64,000 nucleotides of DNA from Ulva prolifera. Its lineage: Eukaryota > Chlorophyta > Ulvophyceae > Ulvales > Ulvaceae. Location: positions 4,088,022-4,152,021 of the forward strand of contig CM041202.1 in the NCBI GenBank assembly GCA_023078555.1, in the 5' to 3' direction. The position numbers and the translations under genes were made by a program. This document shows, piece after piece, positions 1 through 11,800 of the stretch. The first letter of the stretch is position 1. Every line of letters starts with the position of its first letter. Below the pieces are notes generated by a model. The model saw only the letters and a program-made list of their open reading frames with translations. It did no database searches and was not told the origin of the DNA.

Positions 1-925
1 CCCTGTCACAAGACCTGGTCAAAAATTCATCCAGCTCTGTCATAGTGAGCAACTCCCACTTGCGCTTCTCCTCCTCCCTCAACTTATCACGTTTGGCTTT
101 TGTCATGCGCTTATTAGCCTGCTCAGCCTGCTGAACATTCGCAGCTGTATTGGCATCACGCTGAGCTTTCTGGGCCTTCATCATAATTGCCAGTTTGTCA
201 TGGTACAGCGCCAAACACGGCGTGAGATTGTGACCATGGATGACACTGGCAGGCATTCAATCCACAGGAACAGAGGGAGACCGCTCGCAAGCAGCACAGC
301 TCGGACTGCCTCAAAGGTAATACCGATCCTCCGCTCGATCATGCCATTACAGCGGTGATCAGCTGTGGGGGTGGTGCGGTGAGTGATGCCACGACGCTGG
401 AGGTAGAGCTTTAAGGCCTCAACCATGAACTCTCCCCCTTTGTCGGTGTGAAGGATGCGCACACCCGGTTCACCTGGCTTCACCACATTCACCCAAATGC
501 GCTCAATGATGTAAGAGATCATGGCCGCAGCCTCACTCTTTTTACGCAAACCGACAACGAAAGTATAACGGGTGAAGGCGCACATCACAAACAAAGCATA
601 TTTCACACCGCCGATCCCAACTGGAGTGATGGGACCAGCCAAATCAGCATGCAATTGCTCGCCAGGGTATTTCGCCTGGCCTAAGAACGCACGATTATTG
701 GCTGAGATTCTGCCCGCAGGCACTTTGCCAATTCTGCAGCCGTGACAAACGATTCCCCATTGGCTCGGGGTCAACTCTCAAATTCAAATCACCATAAAAA
801 TCACCATTTGACTGCATCCGCTTCAAGACCCAATTTGACTGGTGAACCGACAAATGAGCAAGAAATGCAGGTTCCAGCAGGTAAGCATCATGTGGGACCT
901 CAGCTCCTGTCATGATCTTACAAAG
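1..925 (-). pseudogene. Copia family-B integrase fragment
   Basis: Remnant of a Ty1/copia pol, read on the minus strand. It holds the GAG-pre-integrase zinc-knuckle end (CHGCRIGK) followed by the integrase core. The first catalytic Asp lies in HADLAGPI, the second in HTDKGGEF, and the Glu in IERRIG. A frameshift near 765 separates the 695-961 frame (ending near NRLSRLQNW) from the 181-774 frame. The same protein and DNA recur on the plus strand at about 50,840-51,750, where the segment continues in the same order, so this is a second copy of that family. The window edge truncates it. Domain identity is sure; the element's outer limits are not visible. Confidence 0.85.
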
Positions 926-960
926 GCCCTGAACAAGGATGGTTCCAAGGCAGCTAGGCA

Positions 961-1564
961 TGTGAGTGGCCTAGACAACACAAGCTTACGAGTTCAAGTA
1001 ATAGGGAGTAAGCTGAACTAACTGTCACCATGCGAATTGATGCAGTCTTGAGTGCCAATACAGTGCCCTAAAGTACCTATGAGAACGCCAGTCTTGCTTG
1101 ATCTTGACTTGGTACTGCTTGACTTGAACTCGAATCTTGTATCTTGATATCTTTATTAGTTTGAATGCACCATCTTACACTCCCTTTCAACACTGCTCCG
1201 CACCGACGCCTTTGCTTCTCCTTACATGCTCATAACACAGAGAACTGCCTATTCTTCACTGTCAGCTCGGCACGTCACAACATAGAGGCCGTTCATCCCG
1301 ATGTAATTGATAGTATTTTAATTTCGTTCTCAGCCCCAATCGGCCGAGCTTCCTCAAGGATGAGAAGGCTTATGAGCACTGCAACTACATCAAGCAGTGC
1401 AGAGACAAGCGTGCATCAGAGCTGATGGCACGGCTGAGCGCACAGTCGCGCGTGCATGCATGTGCAGACGGATGCACGCAGCGTGAATGCATTTGCGCGC
1501 AGCTGCGCTGGCTCGAGCAATGCTAGCAACGAGCATGGCTCAGTTACTTAGCTAGGCCACGACA
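961..1564 (-). repeat. Possible LTR or TIR segment flanking G1
   Basis: A 604-bp non-coding segment between the copia fragment and the gypsy integrase. Its ends are inverted (TGTGAGTGGCCTAG at the left; the right end reads TGTCGTGGCCTAG on the other strand), so it starts TG and ends CA like an LTR. It sits where the 3' LTR of the minus-strand gypsy element should be. I find no matching 5-bp target duplication and no second copy in the window, so the LTR call is an inference. Confidence 0.3.
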
Positions 1565-1608
1565 TTCATGTCATGATCTTACAAAGGCGCCGATGGGGCC
1601 AGCGTGCG

Positions 1609-4180
1609 CTAGCTCGTGAGCTGCGGCGCCGCGTGATCGGGCGGTGGCCGCATCGACATGCCTGCGGCGTGCAAGAGCTTCTCTAACACGTCCGTCACAG
1701 TCGTGCATCGGGCCACACATTCTAAGTGCATTGGAAAGTGGCGCACTTCCTGACCTGGCACTTGGCGCGTTGTATGCAGGAAAGCCTGATTTTCAGACAT
1801 GCTTTCGACAACAAATGGGCCTGTGACCGCATTTTTCTTGCCCAGTCCGCGTTCTAGGACATAAGCAAGGTCTCCAGCTTGCAATTTCCTCCCCCTCCTA
1901 GGCTTGCGAATGGCCAGAAGGTGGGCTTGCCTGTCAGCATTACGTTGCTGCGAACGGAGGATGCGATCGTATACGCGCGCAGCTACACGCTCTGCGCGGG
2001 CGTCGCGCTCACGCACATAATCGTCCTCGGGCATGGCAGAAATCTCGCCGGCTGCCATGCAGGGGTGCACATCGCGCGCGCCCACCGGAGGCGGCAGCCG
2101 GAGGCGGTGTGCCATCACCAACTCATTCGGCGCATAACCGGTCACTGTATGCCGGCGTCGCATGTATTCCATGCGTGTCTGCGGAAGCAGCGCGGGCCAA
2201 TCATGGATGGCACCGGCAACTTTTGCCACCGACATGGTCTTCATTGTGCGCACGAGTCGCTCGACGGCGCCGTTGGACTGGGGGTGGTACGCTGAGGTCT
2301 GGACGTGGTCAATGCCAAAACGTTCTAGCTGGTGCCGGAAGGCTCCAGCAAACTCTGTCCCGTTATCCGTGGACACCCATTCCGGGATGCCGTAGCACAT
2401 GAACCAGAAGTCATGCACGGCACGAGCGACTGTATCGGCACTCTTGTCTCGCAGCGGTACGAATTACGCTGCCTTTGTGAAATAATCCAGCATTAGGCAC
2501 ACATACCCTTGGCCGGTCTGTGCCGTGGACAAGGTGGCTTTGGTGCGCCCTGCCTTGCCACGCACTGGCGCCGCTTTCACCTCACGGAGGGGAAACGGGC
2601 CAGCCAGGTCAATGTGCACATGGCATAACGGCTTGCTCATGCGGGGAAGCTGCACATCTGCCACATGTTGCAATTCCAACCGCTTGACTTGGCAAGCATG
2701 GCACTGTTCAACATAAGCTGCTACATCCAGCTTGATGCCTTGCCAATGATAGTGCTGATGTAGCACGGCCAGTGTTTGGCTAACGCCACCATGTCCCATG
2801 CGATCATGATACGCTCCAATTAGTCCCCAGCGGAATGCCACAGGGGGCACCGCTAGCCACAGACGGTCGCCTGTGCGCAATTGCGTATGCTCGAGCAGCC
2901 ATTCCGGGAGAGTCGGATGCAATCGCAAGGTGGAAGCCTTCTTACGGACTTTGCGTTTCAGCGCTTTGGGCATATCGGGGTGGAACACTGCTTCCGCCGC
3001 AGCACGCGCGTGCTGCGACGCTGCTTCCGGGTTGCGGTCACCGCTTGATGCGTGGGAGTTCAGGGACTCGACCACGGCACGCTCCTGACGCTCAACATAC
3101 GCACGTACCAAATCCGCCAGATCTGGGTGGTGCGGATCTCCACGCCGCGCAAACAAGGCGGGGTCGCTGCGGCGGAGTTCGTCGACGTTGGAATACGCTT
3201 CATTGCATTGGTGGCAGTGCCACGCCCCATCAGGTACCACAGACCGTCGGGGGTGCATACACTGCAAGTGGTACGGCCGGCTGCAGGTATCGCATAACAC
3301 CATGTGAGCGTAACCCTCTGCAGCTCCGCAAATGGTGCAGGGTTGCTTGTTCTTCGCTTGTGTGTCGCCCGATGACCACAGCTCTTGCAGGCTATGCATG
3401 CACCACGACTGGGGATCGAACACATCATGGCCCTCATCTTCAATGTCAAGAACGCGGACCTCGGTAGCAAAGGCGAGGTGACCAGCAACTGCGGTCACAC
3501 TGCCCGCTTCCATGTGGGAGTAGTGTCTCGACAGGTGGTCGGCCACAACATTCTGATCTCCCGGCAGGTACTCAACTTCATAGTCGAATTCTTGCAGGCG
3601 CATCGCCCATCGCTCTAGCTTAGAATTTTCGAAGCGAGCCGTGGTCAACCATTTCAAGACCGCGTGGTCAGTGCGAACACGAAATGTGTAGCCGTGTAAA
3701 TACGGTCTGAATTTTCTGGTGGCCTATACAAGGGCCAGGCACTCTCCTTCCGTGGGAGCATAGTAGCTCTCAGCTTGGTTCAGAGATCTGCTATAGTACG
3801 CTATGACATACTCTTTCTCTGCAGAGTCCGGATCTGCAGAATCCTCTGGCTGGATCAGGCTCAAAACCGCACCAACAGCTAGTTTGGACCAGTCTGTGGT
3901 GAGAATGAACGGTCGTTCTGGGTCTGGCATGCGTAAGCACGACGGAGACACGAGTTCTGCTTTTAGCTGCTCAAAGGCGCGCTGGCATTCCTCAGACCAG
4001 ATGAACTGCACGTTCTTTTTCAGCAGCGCCCTCAAAGGTGCTGACTTGTCCGCATAAGCTTGTATGTGCTCGTGGAAATATCCAGTGGCACCCAAGAAGC
4101 TGCGAACGTCCGCAACATTTCTCGGCACCGGCAGCTTGTTTACCGCAGCCACTTTGCGCGCGGGTGCCAAAGAAGTGCAC
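1609..4180 (-). pseudogene. Gypsy element G1 pol with embedded PHD finger
   Basis: About 860 codons in one frame, interrupted by only two nonsense codons: a TAG near 3722 (where Trp is expected in LALVWATRKF) and a TAA near 2464. From the N end it shows: RT thumb (KLPVPRNVADVRSFLG), RNase H (TTDWSKLAVGAVLS; later RTDHAVLKWL and LPGDQNVVADHLSR), a C4HC3 PHD finger at about 3205-3339, the integrase H2C2 zinc-binding domain (HDRMGHGG ... CHACQ), and the integrase core (HIDLAGPF, STDNGTEF, AVERLVRT). A C-terminal tail follows. RT fingers and palm are missing because the sequence switches near 4180 to a plus-strand gag/protease segment. The stops make it a recent pseudogene. Family identity is firm. 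Confidence 0.9.
3205..3339 (-). other. PHD-type zinc finger inside G1 pol
   Basis: In the 397-residue frame (3657 to 2464) the spacing is C107-X2-C110-X11-C122-X2-C125-X4-H130-X2-C133-X14-C148-X2-C151, a full C4HC3 set. A Trp lies two residues before C148, as in canonical PHD fingers. PHD fingers usually read histone H3 tails. Here the domain lies between RNase H and the integrase zinc-binding domain, where it could guide integration to marked chromatin; that role is inference. All eight ligands are intact although the element carries two stops. Confidence 0.85.
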
Positions 4181-4189
4181 CCTACCCGC

Positions 4190-5216
4190 CTGGCGCGGAA
4201 GCCATCGGCTCGCCGGTCCAATTTTCAGGCAGATTGCGGGCATGTGTCTGATGAGCCGGACTCCGACACGGTCGCCGCACGCCGAGCGCACCTTGATGGG
4301 CTCCGGCGTGAAATGGCAGATCATAAAGTGCCTACGCGTGTGTACCGAGCGGTTTTGCAGTCTGCAGTCACCCTTTCTCTGGCAGAGCTGGCCGCACTCG
4401 CTGTGCATGACCGACTTGTAACGCTCCTTGTGCAGCTTGCCAAGACGTTGCGTGAAGCGGACGATGCTCATGCGCTCGACGGACCACGCAAACGCGCTGA
4501 TGCTGTCCTGGCTGCCGCACTCCGTCGCGTCGTGACTGCACATGCCGGCGCCACTCCGGACACGCTGAAAATGTTGGCTAATGCCATTTCCACGTGCGCA
4601 GACCCTAATGCTATCACCGCCAGGTGTTCCAAGATACTCTGTTCCAACACAGAATGGACAAAAGTGCTGGGCAAGACAGCCAACTTGAAAGTTCCGTTCG
4701 CCGGGATGCGGAAGTGCACAGGGTTCCTGACATCTCATGTTGCCCGCGCCGGCGCGCCAAATCACCCTCAAGGGTTGCAAATCGCTTTCGATGAGGGCGC
4801 AGAACTCAATACCATCACCAAATCTGCTTGGCAGAATCACAAAGCGGATTGGGAAAAGGGTCAACATGCGTTCAATGACAACCATGACATTGGCAAACCT
4901 CATGGTGTTAAAATGCAGCAGCCTGTCACCCTCACCGGCTTTCATGGGGACGCGGCGCGACATGACCACATGATTCTGATTCACTTGCGCCTTGGTTGCG
5001 CGTGCAACCCAGTGTATTATTCGCTCGTCGACGTCGCCTCGGCAGACGTTGTCCTTGGACGTGGGTTCCGCAGGAAATTCATGGCCCCATATCCGCCGGC
5101 GAACCCTTTGTCTCAGACGAAGGGAGTTACTTCCATCTGCTTGGGCGTGCCGAAGGGATATGGTTTGTATTTCCCTAAGGAGCTCCGAAGCCTGTTTTGG
5201 GACCGTTGTTGACTAG
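4190..5216 (+). pseudogene. Gypsy gag/retropepsin segment, head-to-head with G1
   Basis: Plus-strand open frame of about 330 residues ending at 5212. The first part is Ala/Arg-rich and gag-like. The second part has retropepsin features: the motif FDEGAELNTIT in place of the usual D-S/T-G-A, and near the end ADVVLGRGF, which matches the conserved ILG segment of gypsy proteases. It is opposite in strand to G1 pol and abuts it at about 4180-4190, so it is either the inverted 5' part of the same element or another copy. No zinc knuckle is visible. The protease assignment is moderately secure; the gag part is by position. Confidence 0.55.
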
Positions 5217-6406
5217 TCGGGTAGTGCAGAAAACGACAGGAGAGAAATACAGGGGTAACAATGCAGCACACAATGGAATGACTGGATATAAGCGCCCCAA
5301 TCGACCAAAGGTAATTGTGTCGATCACAGCAAAACACTTCGAATATATGTGCCCATGCCCATCCCTGCTTTGTGCTGTCCTCGCTACTGATAGCTCTGTG
5401 GAACTGTGGAATCGCGCTGCTCGTTGATCTCTGTACGGATCAGGGTGCAGCATCCCACGAGATCTGGCGATCTTCTGCGGCCATTGGGATTTGGCATGTA
5501 TTATCCTCTGTCAATCCAATACAGCAGGATGGTGCTGCATGGAGACACAGACGTAGACTGGCTGGCATGGTCATTGACGCTGCACCCTTGGCGTGCACAA
5601 GCGCCATCCAGGGGTATGCATGCGACGCATGCATGATGGGGCACGTACTGCGCTGGCACTTCGCACTGCCAAAAGGCTGTGGCATGGGGTGGCATGATAC
5701 ATGGGATTGGTATGTGAGATAATACATGCTGAGGAACGCTGGTGGCACTTTATGGGCATGTGGAATTATGCACATGTAGCTGTATGCATGCAGCTCATGT
5801 GCACATCTCTGACGTGGTACAGGCTTGCACTCTGAGGTATTCTTTGGTATACTTTAGGCTGGCTCATGTTAGCAGGGCACTAGCCTGAGATACATACACA
5901 TGTATCCACAATCGGTGCCTGCATATCTAGAGCTGGAATATGTGTGCTTCCGAGCAGACAGACTTGGCCATTACAACAGCCGTGACCCTACTGCTGGGTT
6001 CTGCCAGATTCTCCATCTTCAGACCCCCTGGAAGATATGGAATGTTACAGGCAAACGCGTCACGCCCACGCAACTCAGTTGTGCCATCACCGATACATCT
6101 CAACGACTGAGTTGAGAGTGTTTGCACGGCGCTGGGTCCGCTCATTTAAAGACCTGTCCCCCCCAAATGCCGCATTGGCAGGGGTTATTGATAGCATTTT
6201 GAAGGGAACATACAACTGTTCCATGGACTGTCAGGGCTGTGCCCTTGTGGATGTGTCCTTGGGCAGCAAAGCTTTCTGCAAGCCGTGCGTGCCCGTCATT
6301 ATCACACTAGTTATCGACGGTGGTGATTTAGTGGGTGATAAGTTCGCCCACGTGAACTCGTGTTGCCGGTCGCACACGATGTGTGACATGCCTGAGGAGG
6401 GGGAGG
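5217..6406. other. No recognisable gene
   Basis: About 1.2 kb of unique-looking sequence between the gypsy gag/protease end and a solo LTR. The longest frame is 6037-6474 (+), Cys-rich, running into the LTR and matching nothing I recognise. It may include the LTR or untranslated region of the neighbouring gypsy element, but I cannot delimit one. Confidence 0.3.
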
Positions 6407-6677
6407 TGTCAGAAACGCTATCTTATGCAGGTCAAACGCGCAGACTTAGCGATACTAGCACCGTGAAACAGTAGAGAGAAAGGTTACAGCTCTGAGTGCG
6501 CACATCCATATACACACCCGGAACAGTCAAGATTACGACGGCAGATCCTCGCAGGATCTCCCTCACTACTCCGGGACAATCCCGCTGGCGGCTTACCCCT
6601 ACACTAGATCCGCAGATCGATCGTGCATGGGTGCACCTGTCACCACACTGCTGCCCGCATGCGCATGCATTGTGACA
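6407..6677 (-). mobile_element. Solo LTR-B (internally deleted)
   Basis: 271-bp copy of the copia LTR-B family, reading TGTCAG...TGTGACA on the plus strand. LTR orientation is minus, judged from the 5' LTR with a primer-binding site at 47,115. Compared with the full-length solo copies it lacks about 60 bp around the region equivalent to 8665-8750. Flanks GGAGG and CGAAA do not match, so no target duplication survives. Confidence 0.75.
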
Positions 6678-6751
6678 CGAAAAATATGTCTGGCGGAGCG
6701 GGCAGGGCACGGTCGATGGCACCCTGTGTCATCCCCGACTCCTATCGACCA

Positions 6752-7575
6752 CTAAGATTCCCCTGTAATGCAGGCATCGTGTCCAGACGTCTCCTTATCG
6801 ACTCTGCGGGGTGCAGCACGTGTACAGTGAATCAAACTAGAGCAGCAGCTGCAATATCGCAAACTGCTAAATGCTGCCTTTTGTGTGGGGCTTGTGTTCA
6901 GCCTCTTTGACTGTCGGCGGGTCCGGGTTTTGAGCCGCGGCGGCTGTGACATGGTGGTCGGCGCAGCGGGATGCTTGTTCCTGGTGTGTTGTGCCCGTTG
7001 TAACAGGTGTGTGAGCTTAAGTCGTGATGTTTTCTGGAACTGACCTATGATGATATCACTTTGTGCCGTGGATGTGTTCTTAAACAAATATTCGGCTACT
7101 TTTTCTATGCAACTATTCAGCTCACTCGGTGGTAACCACAAGTCGTGTTGTGATGAATAGCCCTTCCATCGAATGAGGAAGTGTGGGCTGCGTGTCGGGC
7201 CTGTGACAGAAGATTGTGATGCAGGGCAGTGGGTGCGGCAGTAATCTAATATCGCTTCTACCTCAAACACTGCTTCAGAATCAGTGTGTGCCGTGTGGTC
7301 TGGTACAGCCGTGCACTCATGGTAATATGCTTACTTATAGGCTTGAGAAACGAAAAATGAAAAGCATCATGCATTCGCAATGCTTGTAATGTTTCCGGAA
7401 ATTGAATTCTTGCGGCGCGGGAGCCGACAAGTTCGAGTATCTGACATGGAACAATCCAGCGTGCTGTGAACTTACGGCGCAGTGATGGGTGGTGTAGTGC
7501 GACCTTGGACGGAGACAGCAGGTTAGGTTTTCCCACAGTAAATTCACTAGATGTTTTGACGGTACTAGCCCACAT
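6752..7575 (-). pseudogene. G2 integrase C-terminus and chromodomain
   Basis: Two overlapping minus frames joined by a frameshift near 7260. The first (7575 to 7258) carries the GPY/F-like module (RRKFTARWIVPCQILELVG ... MHDAFHFSFLKP). The second (7270 to 6752) starts FEVEAILDYC and contains HFLIRWKGYSSQHDLWLPP, the core of a chromodomain. Chromodomains at this position define chromoviruses and in studied elements bind methylated histones. A Gln/Arg-rich tail of about 80 residues follows. The LWLPP segment stands where most chromodomains have TWEP. Confidence 0.85.
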
Positions 7576-7608
7576 GCTTTTTTATGCCTCAGACAATGCC
7601 TGTTTGGC

Positions 7609-8596
7609 TCAGTGATAATAGATTCGATGTAGTACAGATGTATGCAGTCGGTGTGATTCTGGCAATTTAAATGCAATTGCTGTTGGGGACAATTGTGGGG
7701 TGATGCGGTTAAGTTGGAAAGGAGTACACCCTGTGCTGGCGTTCTTACCGCTATTGATGCTGAACTCAACATGTGGCAAGAATGTGTCCCAGTCATCATG
7801 AGCTGGGCTGACAAAATGGCGGAGGGCCTCCTCAATCTCACGGTTGACGCGCTCTACCTGTCCATTTGCCCGTGGATGGTATGAAAATGTCAGTTGCAGA
7901 TTGATGCCCATGTGGTCGCAGATACTTTTGAAAAAATCGTTGTTCCACTGGACACCCCTATCACTGCATATGCCTAGTGGCAGACCATAATGTGGATATA
8001 CATGCATGAAGAACAGCTTGGCAAAACCAGGTCCGTATTATGTGCTATCAGTAGGGATGAGTCTTACCATCTTTGAGAATTGGTCTACAAAGACGACAAT
8101 GCAGTAAAACCTGGACTGTGTGCGTGGCAATTGATCATGTCTAAACCCACCACTCTCCAGCATGCGTTTGGCACAAGAAAAGGTGACAATGTGCTGTCAG
8201 ATCACCTTGGTGACTTCATTAACTGACATGAATGGCATTGTTTGACGAAATGTTCAATGTCAGTACTTTTTCGGGCCAGTGAAATGTGTCCATGATGAAT
8301 GCTTGTGTGTGCTTGATGCCCATGTGAGCATGCCAGGGGTGTACATAATGCCACAGCAGTATTTGTTTTCTGAGGTTATCATGGTCAGGCACCACTAGTT
8401 TGTGGTCCAAAAACTATGCTTGCAAGTGTTTATCGTATCTAAACTTAGGAGACGGGTTTTTGAACATTTCGTTGTGTGAGTATCCTATACGCATACTATC
8501 CCAAAAATCATCCAAGGCAGTATCTAGTGACAAATGTACATCATGCTGTGATTGTAGTCCCGTACCGATCTCTTCGAGGGAAGCCTGATTCAGCAC
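7609..8596 (-). pseudogene. G2 integrase zinc-binding domain and core
   Basis: The zinc-binding part begins HKLVVPDHDNL and HYVHPWHAHMG. The CHSCQ half is found only after a frameshift near 8250. The core (8007 to 7609) has the second catalytic Asp in ICSDRGVQWNN and the Glu in ANGQVERVNREIEE. The first catalytic Asp region around 8050-8200 is broken by stops. Continuous homology with the upstream linker is interrupted at 8622 by the solo LTR-B. Confidence 0.85.
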
Positions 8597-8627
8597 CAGA
8601 TCCTGCTGTTCAAGGGGCTGGGCCGTC

Positions 8628-8960
8628 TGTCAGAAACGCTATCCTATGCAGGTCAGACGCGCAGTCCTCATCATAGGTCAAGTCAGGTACCAGCATTTCC
8701 ATACCTTCAGCGCACAGAGGTAGAACCGAGTTGATGCCAGGAGGAGTGCTAGTACCGTAAAACAGTAGAGAGGAAGGTTACAACTCTTAGTGTGCACAGC
8801 TATATATGCACACTGAATAGTCAAGATTACGGCGGGAGATCTCCCTCACTACAGCGGGACAATCCAGCTGGCGGCTTACCCCTGCACTGGATCCGCGGAT
8901 CGTTCGTGCATGAGTGCACCTGTCACCACACTGCTGCCCGCATGCGCATGCATTGTGACA
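8628..8960 (-). mobile_element. Solo LTR-B with target duplication CCGTC
   Basis: 333 bp, TGTCAG...TGTGACA on the plus strand, flanked by a perfect CCGTC duplication at 8623-8627 and 8961-8965. The duplication and lack of any internal sequence show a solo LTR made by LTR-LTR recombination. It splits the G2 linker region. Confidence 0.93.
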
Positions 8961-9149
8961 CCGTCTCCTCGGATGGATGCGCTGACTTCTCGCGGCTTTG
9001 GGTCTGCTGATCCGCCGAGTTCGCGGGACTCTGATGCAGGCCGGGTGGCGGCACGATTGGGGGCGGTGGTAGCTGCTGTTCCTGGGGATCCGGCAGTAGA
9101 TGCTCTGTCCGGTGAAGGCTGCTGGAGCTGCTGAAAATGGCCGGCCGAG

Positions 9150-10215
9150 CTGAGTTGGGTCATCGGGCCCGATTGGGCAAATTTCGCGATTTATCGGGCC
9201 CGATAAGAAAAATCCCGATTAATCCCCCGATCTGGTCATCTTCGGGCTGAAATGAACTCTGACGATTATTGAGGTGCCATATGATGGATAAACATGTTTG
9301 CGGATTGTGCCAAGTTTTCCTGTCGAAAATATCGACCTGTGGACGTTTTTTGTGTGCGACTAAGCTGACCTTGGACCGATACACGACCACAGGTGCTCAG
9401 CGACGCAGTCTTGCGCAAGATTTGAAAGCTCAATTTGCTCTCATAGATTGTGTGAGCGCTACACTCAATTCGTGGCATGGCGTGCAAGTATTGCTCATGG
9501 TCTCGTCAAGGAGCTAGCACTAACGAGGGCAAGGCTCGCTCGGCTGGCGAACAGACAAAAAATTTCAGGAGTGCATTCGAAAGGTTCATCATGTTTCAAA
9601 GAAGTCTTTCGCAATAGATTTGTTGGTTCAGGCCCGTAGCTACGGCAAGTATTCGTGTCATCAGCAGTTTATGAGGCTACGCACGACCATGACAGGGCAG
9701 CAATCGATCACAAATCAAGGTATCTGGTGTCTTTTAGTGCATTTAATATCTCGGACATTCGTAATGCCATCGCAATCGTGATCCGAGTTGGACCTGGTTT
9801 GTGTGTATCATCACACAAGTGTGTCAGCTTTCTCTTGGATTCAACACACATATGTATATAAACAAAAAACTGCGAATCATTCATCAGGTGGCTTTGCACC
9901 CACCGGATTGCATTGTGGAGTGCTGTTGTGATCTTATGATTGGACAGATCCGAACAGCCTGTCATAGCAGTGCCATCAATGAATGATGCTCAGGTCAATC
10001 CATCACAACTCATGCAATACTGCAAGTATAGCGCTATGCTGATGTGTTCTCGCGTCATTGGCATCAAATTTCTGTCAAAGTTTTGGCAATTGCGTCCAGT
10101 TGTGGACATCCCTAAATATTCAATTTGCTTCTCCGGATCTAGCCGAAAATTCCCGATTCATCGGGCCCGATTTGAAAACTCCCGACATTGGGGGATCGGG
10201 CCCGACCCAACCCTG
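9150..10215 (+). mobile_element. hAT-type element, copy 1 (1066 bp)
   Basis: Bounded by a perfect 8-bp target duplication CGGCCGAG (9142-9149 and 10216-10223). Ends are CTGAGTTGGGTC and, inverted, CAGGGTTGGGTC. Near both ends lies the palindrome ATCGGGCCCGAT, repeated. Internally a decayed plus-strand transposase N-terminus is visible: a BED-like segment near 9480 (CKYCSWSRQ in the conceptual frame) and a stretch near 9725-9850 (DIRNAIAIVIRVGPGL) homologous to copy 2. The catalytic hAT region is absent, so this is non-autonomous. It interrupts G2 between RNase H and integrase. Confidence 0.92.
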
Positions 10216-10223
10216 CGGCCGAG

Positions 10224-11800
10224 GTGGTGCTGATGTCTGAGGTAGCGGGGTGCCATTGGGCGGACCGCTGACGTTTGGCGAGAGCCGTAACGTTGCGGCC
10301 ATCAGCTGGATCGGCTGAATGTGTTTGGCCGAAGGTGAACTGATATTGGCCGCTGACACGGCACACGGCAATCCCGGAGGGGGACCCGGTGGGCAGGTGG
10401 CATGGATGGGACCACTTGATGGTGCCTGTGATGATTGAAGGGGGGTGAAATCCACCAAGTAGATTGGCCTGCGGACTAAAAGGTTTGTTAATGCTGATGC
10501 CTGGTAGGGCTGGTGGGGGGTCTCCACGGATAGTGTGTCTCCGTCGTGTAGTATGACCTCTGTATTAGGCAGGTGAGTAGCTCTGCTGAGTGCATCGGCT
10601 ACTAAATTAGCATCGCCCGGAATGTAAGTGATCCTCCAGTCGATGCGTGATAGTGATTCGAGCCAGCTAGCATGCTTGCCGGTTAGCTTCTTCTGTGTCT
10701 GTGAACACCGCAGGGGGTTGTGATCGGAGTGGATGAACACAGATTGGTTGTTTTCTAAGTAACAGCGCCACTGTCGATATGCAAACACAATTGCGCCTAA
10801 CTCTTTCTCTAGCGTGTAATAATTTTTTCTGATTTGTTCAATTTGCGCCCTATCCATGCAATGGGAGCTCAACTGCCCTCATGTTCTTGTGTAAGTACAG
10901 CACCGTATGCGTAATCGGATGCATCTGTATATATGTGATATGATTTGCCATTATCAGGGTGGCGCATGAATGTGGCATTGATCAGTGCTTGCTTGATGTT
11001 GCTGAATGATTCATTGCATTGCACTGTCCAAGGCAGTTGTTCCTTTGTGTTCACACGTTGCAACAATGGGCCGGCTAATGTCGGAAACTTCGGAATGAAT
11101 CTCCTGAAATATCCTGCCAGTCCTAAGAATGATCTGATGTGGTTAGGTGATTTCTGTAGATCTGATATGGGACAATTCTGCAGAACCTCCACTTTGTATG
11201 GATCCGGCTTGACAGTATCAGCTGTGACGATATGGCCAAGACACTTAATTTCTTGCAGAGCAAATTGACACTTAACTGTGTTGCAAAAGAAATTATGTTC
11301 CTTGAGCCGGGTGAGAACAATATCTAAATTTTTCGAATGGTGCTCTTCAGATCGTGCCAATACCATGATGTCATCGAGATATGCTAAGCAAATGTGACCT
11401 ATGAAACCTTTCAGTACTACATTGACTGCCTGTTGAAATACAGATGGTGCATTGGTCAGACAAAATGGCATGACTGTCCACTGGTACAGACCGTCTGGCG
11501 TGCGAAAAGCAGTCTTCGGACCCGCAGATTCTGATAACTTGATCTGATGATCACCGGACTGTAGGTCTAATGCTGAGAAGTACTTGTGCCTACACAGTTT
11601 GTCCAGCATGTAGTCAATGCGTGGCAATGGGTAGGTGTTCTTTACTGTATTTGCGTTGAGGTATCTATAATCAATGCAGAGTCTGATTGCACTCCGGCTT
11701 GGTGCAAACAACATACAAGACGCCCATGGTGAGACGGATGGAACTACCCACCCCATTTTGATTAAGTGTTGTAACTGTTTCTCTTATTCGAGTTGTTCCC
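10224..11800 (-). pseudogene. G2 reverse transcriptase and RNase H
   Basis: RT frame 11756-10869 contains FSALDLQSGDHQI with the first catalytic Asp and AYLDDIMVLA with the other two (YLDD at residues 126-129). It ends in the RNase H start (IYTDASDYAYGAVLTQ). A 1-nt frameshift near 10,870 moves to the next frame (10872 downward) with LEKELGAIVFAYRQWRCYL, HSDHNPLRCS and PGDANLVADALSRA. A TAG near 11,785 separates the upstream RT segment (ending LTPREQLE). Catalytic residues are intact, but the polyprotein is not. Confidence 0.93.

Noticed and set aside
2109-3467. Plus-strand ORFs opposite G1 pol
   Set aside because: They are antisense shadows of the pol frame; the minus strand shows conserved integrase, PHD and RNase H motifs.
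3992-4984. 330-codon minus ORF across the G1 junction
   Set aside because: It spans the junction antisense to the gag/protease frame and shows no domain.
5315-5775. Overlapping ORFs on both strands at 5.3-5.8 kb
   Set aside because: Short, overlapping in several frames, with no motif or splice context.
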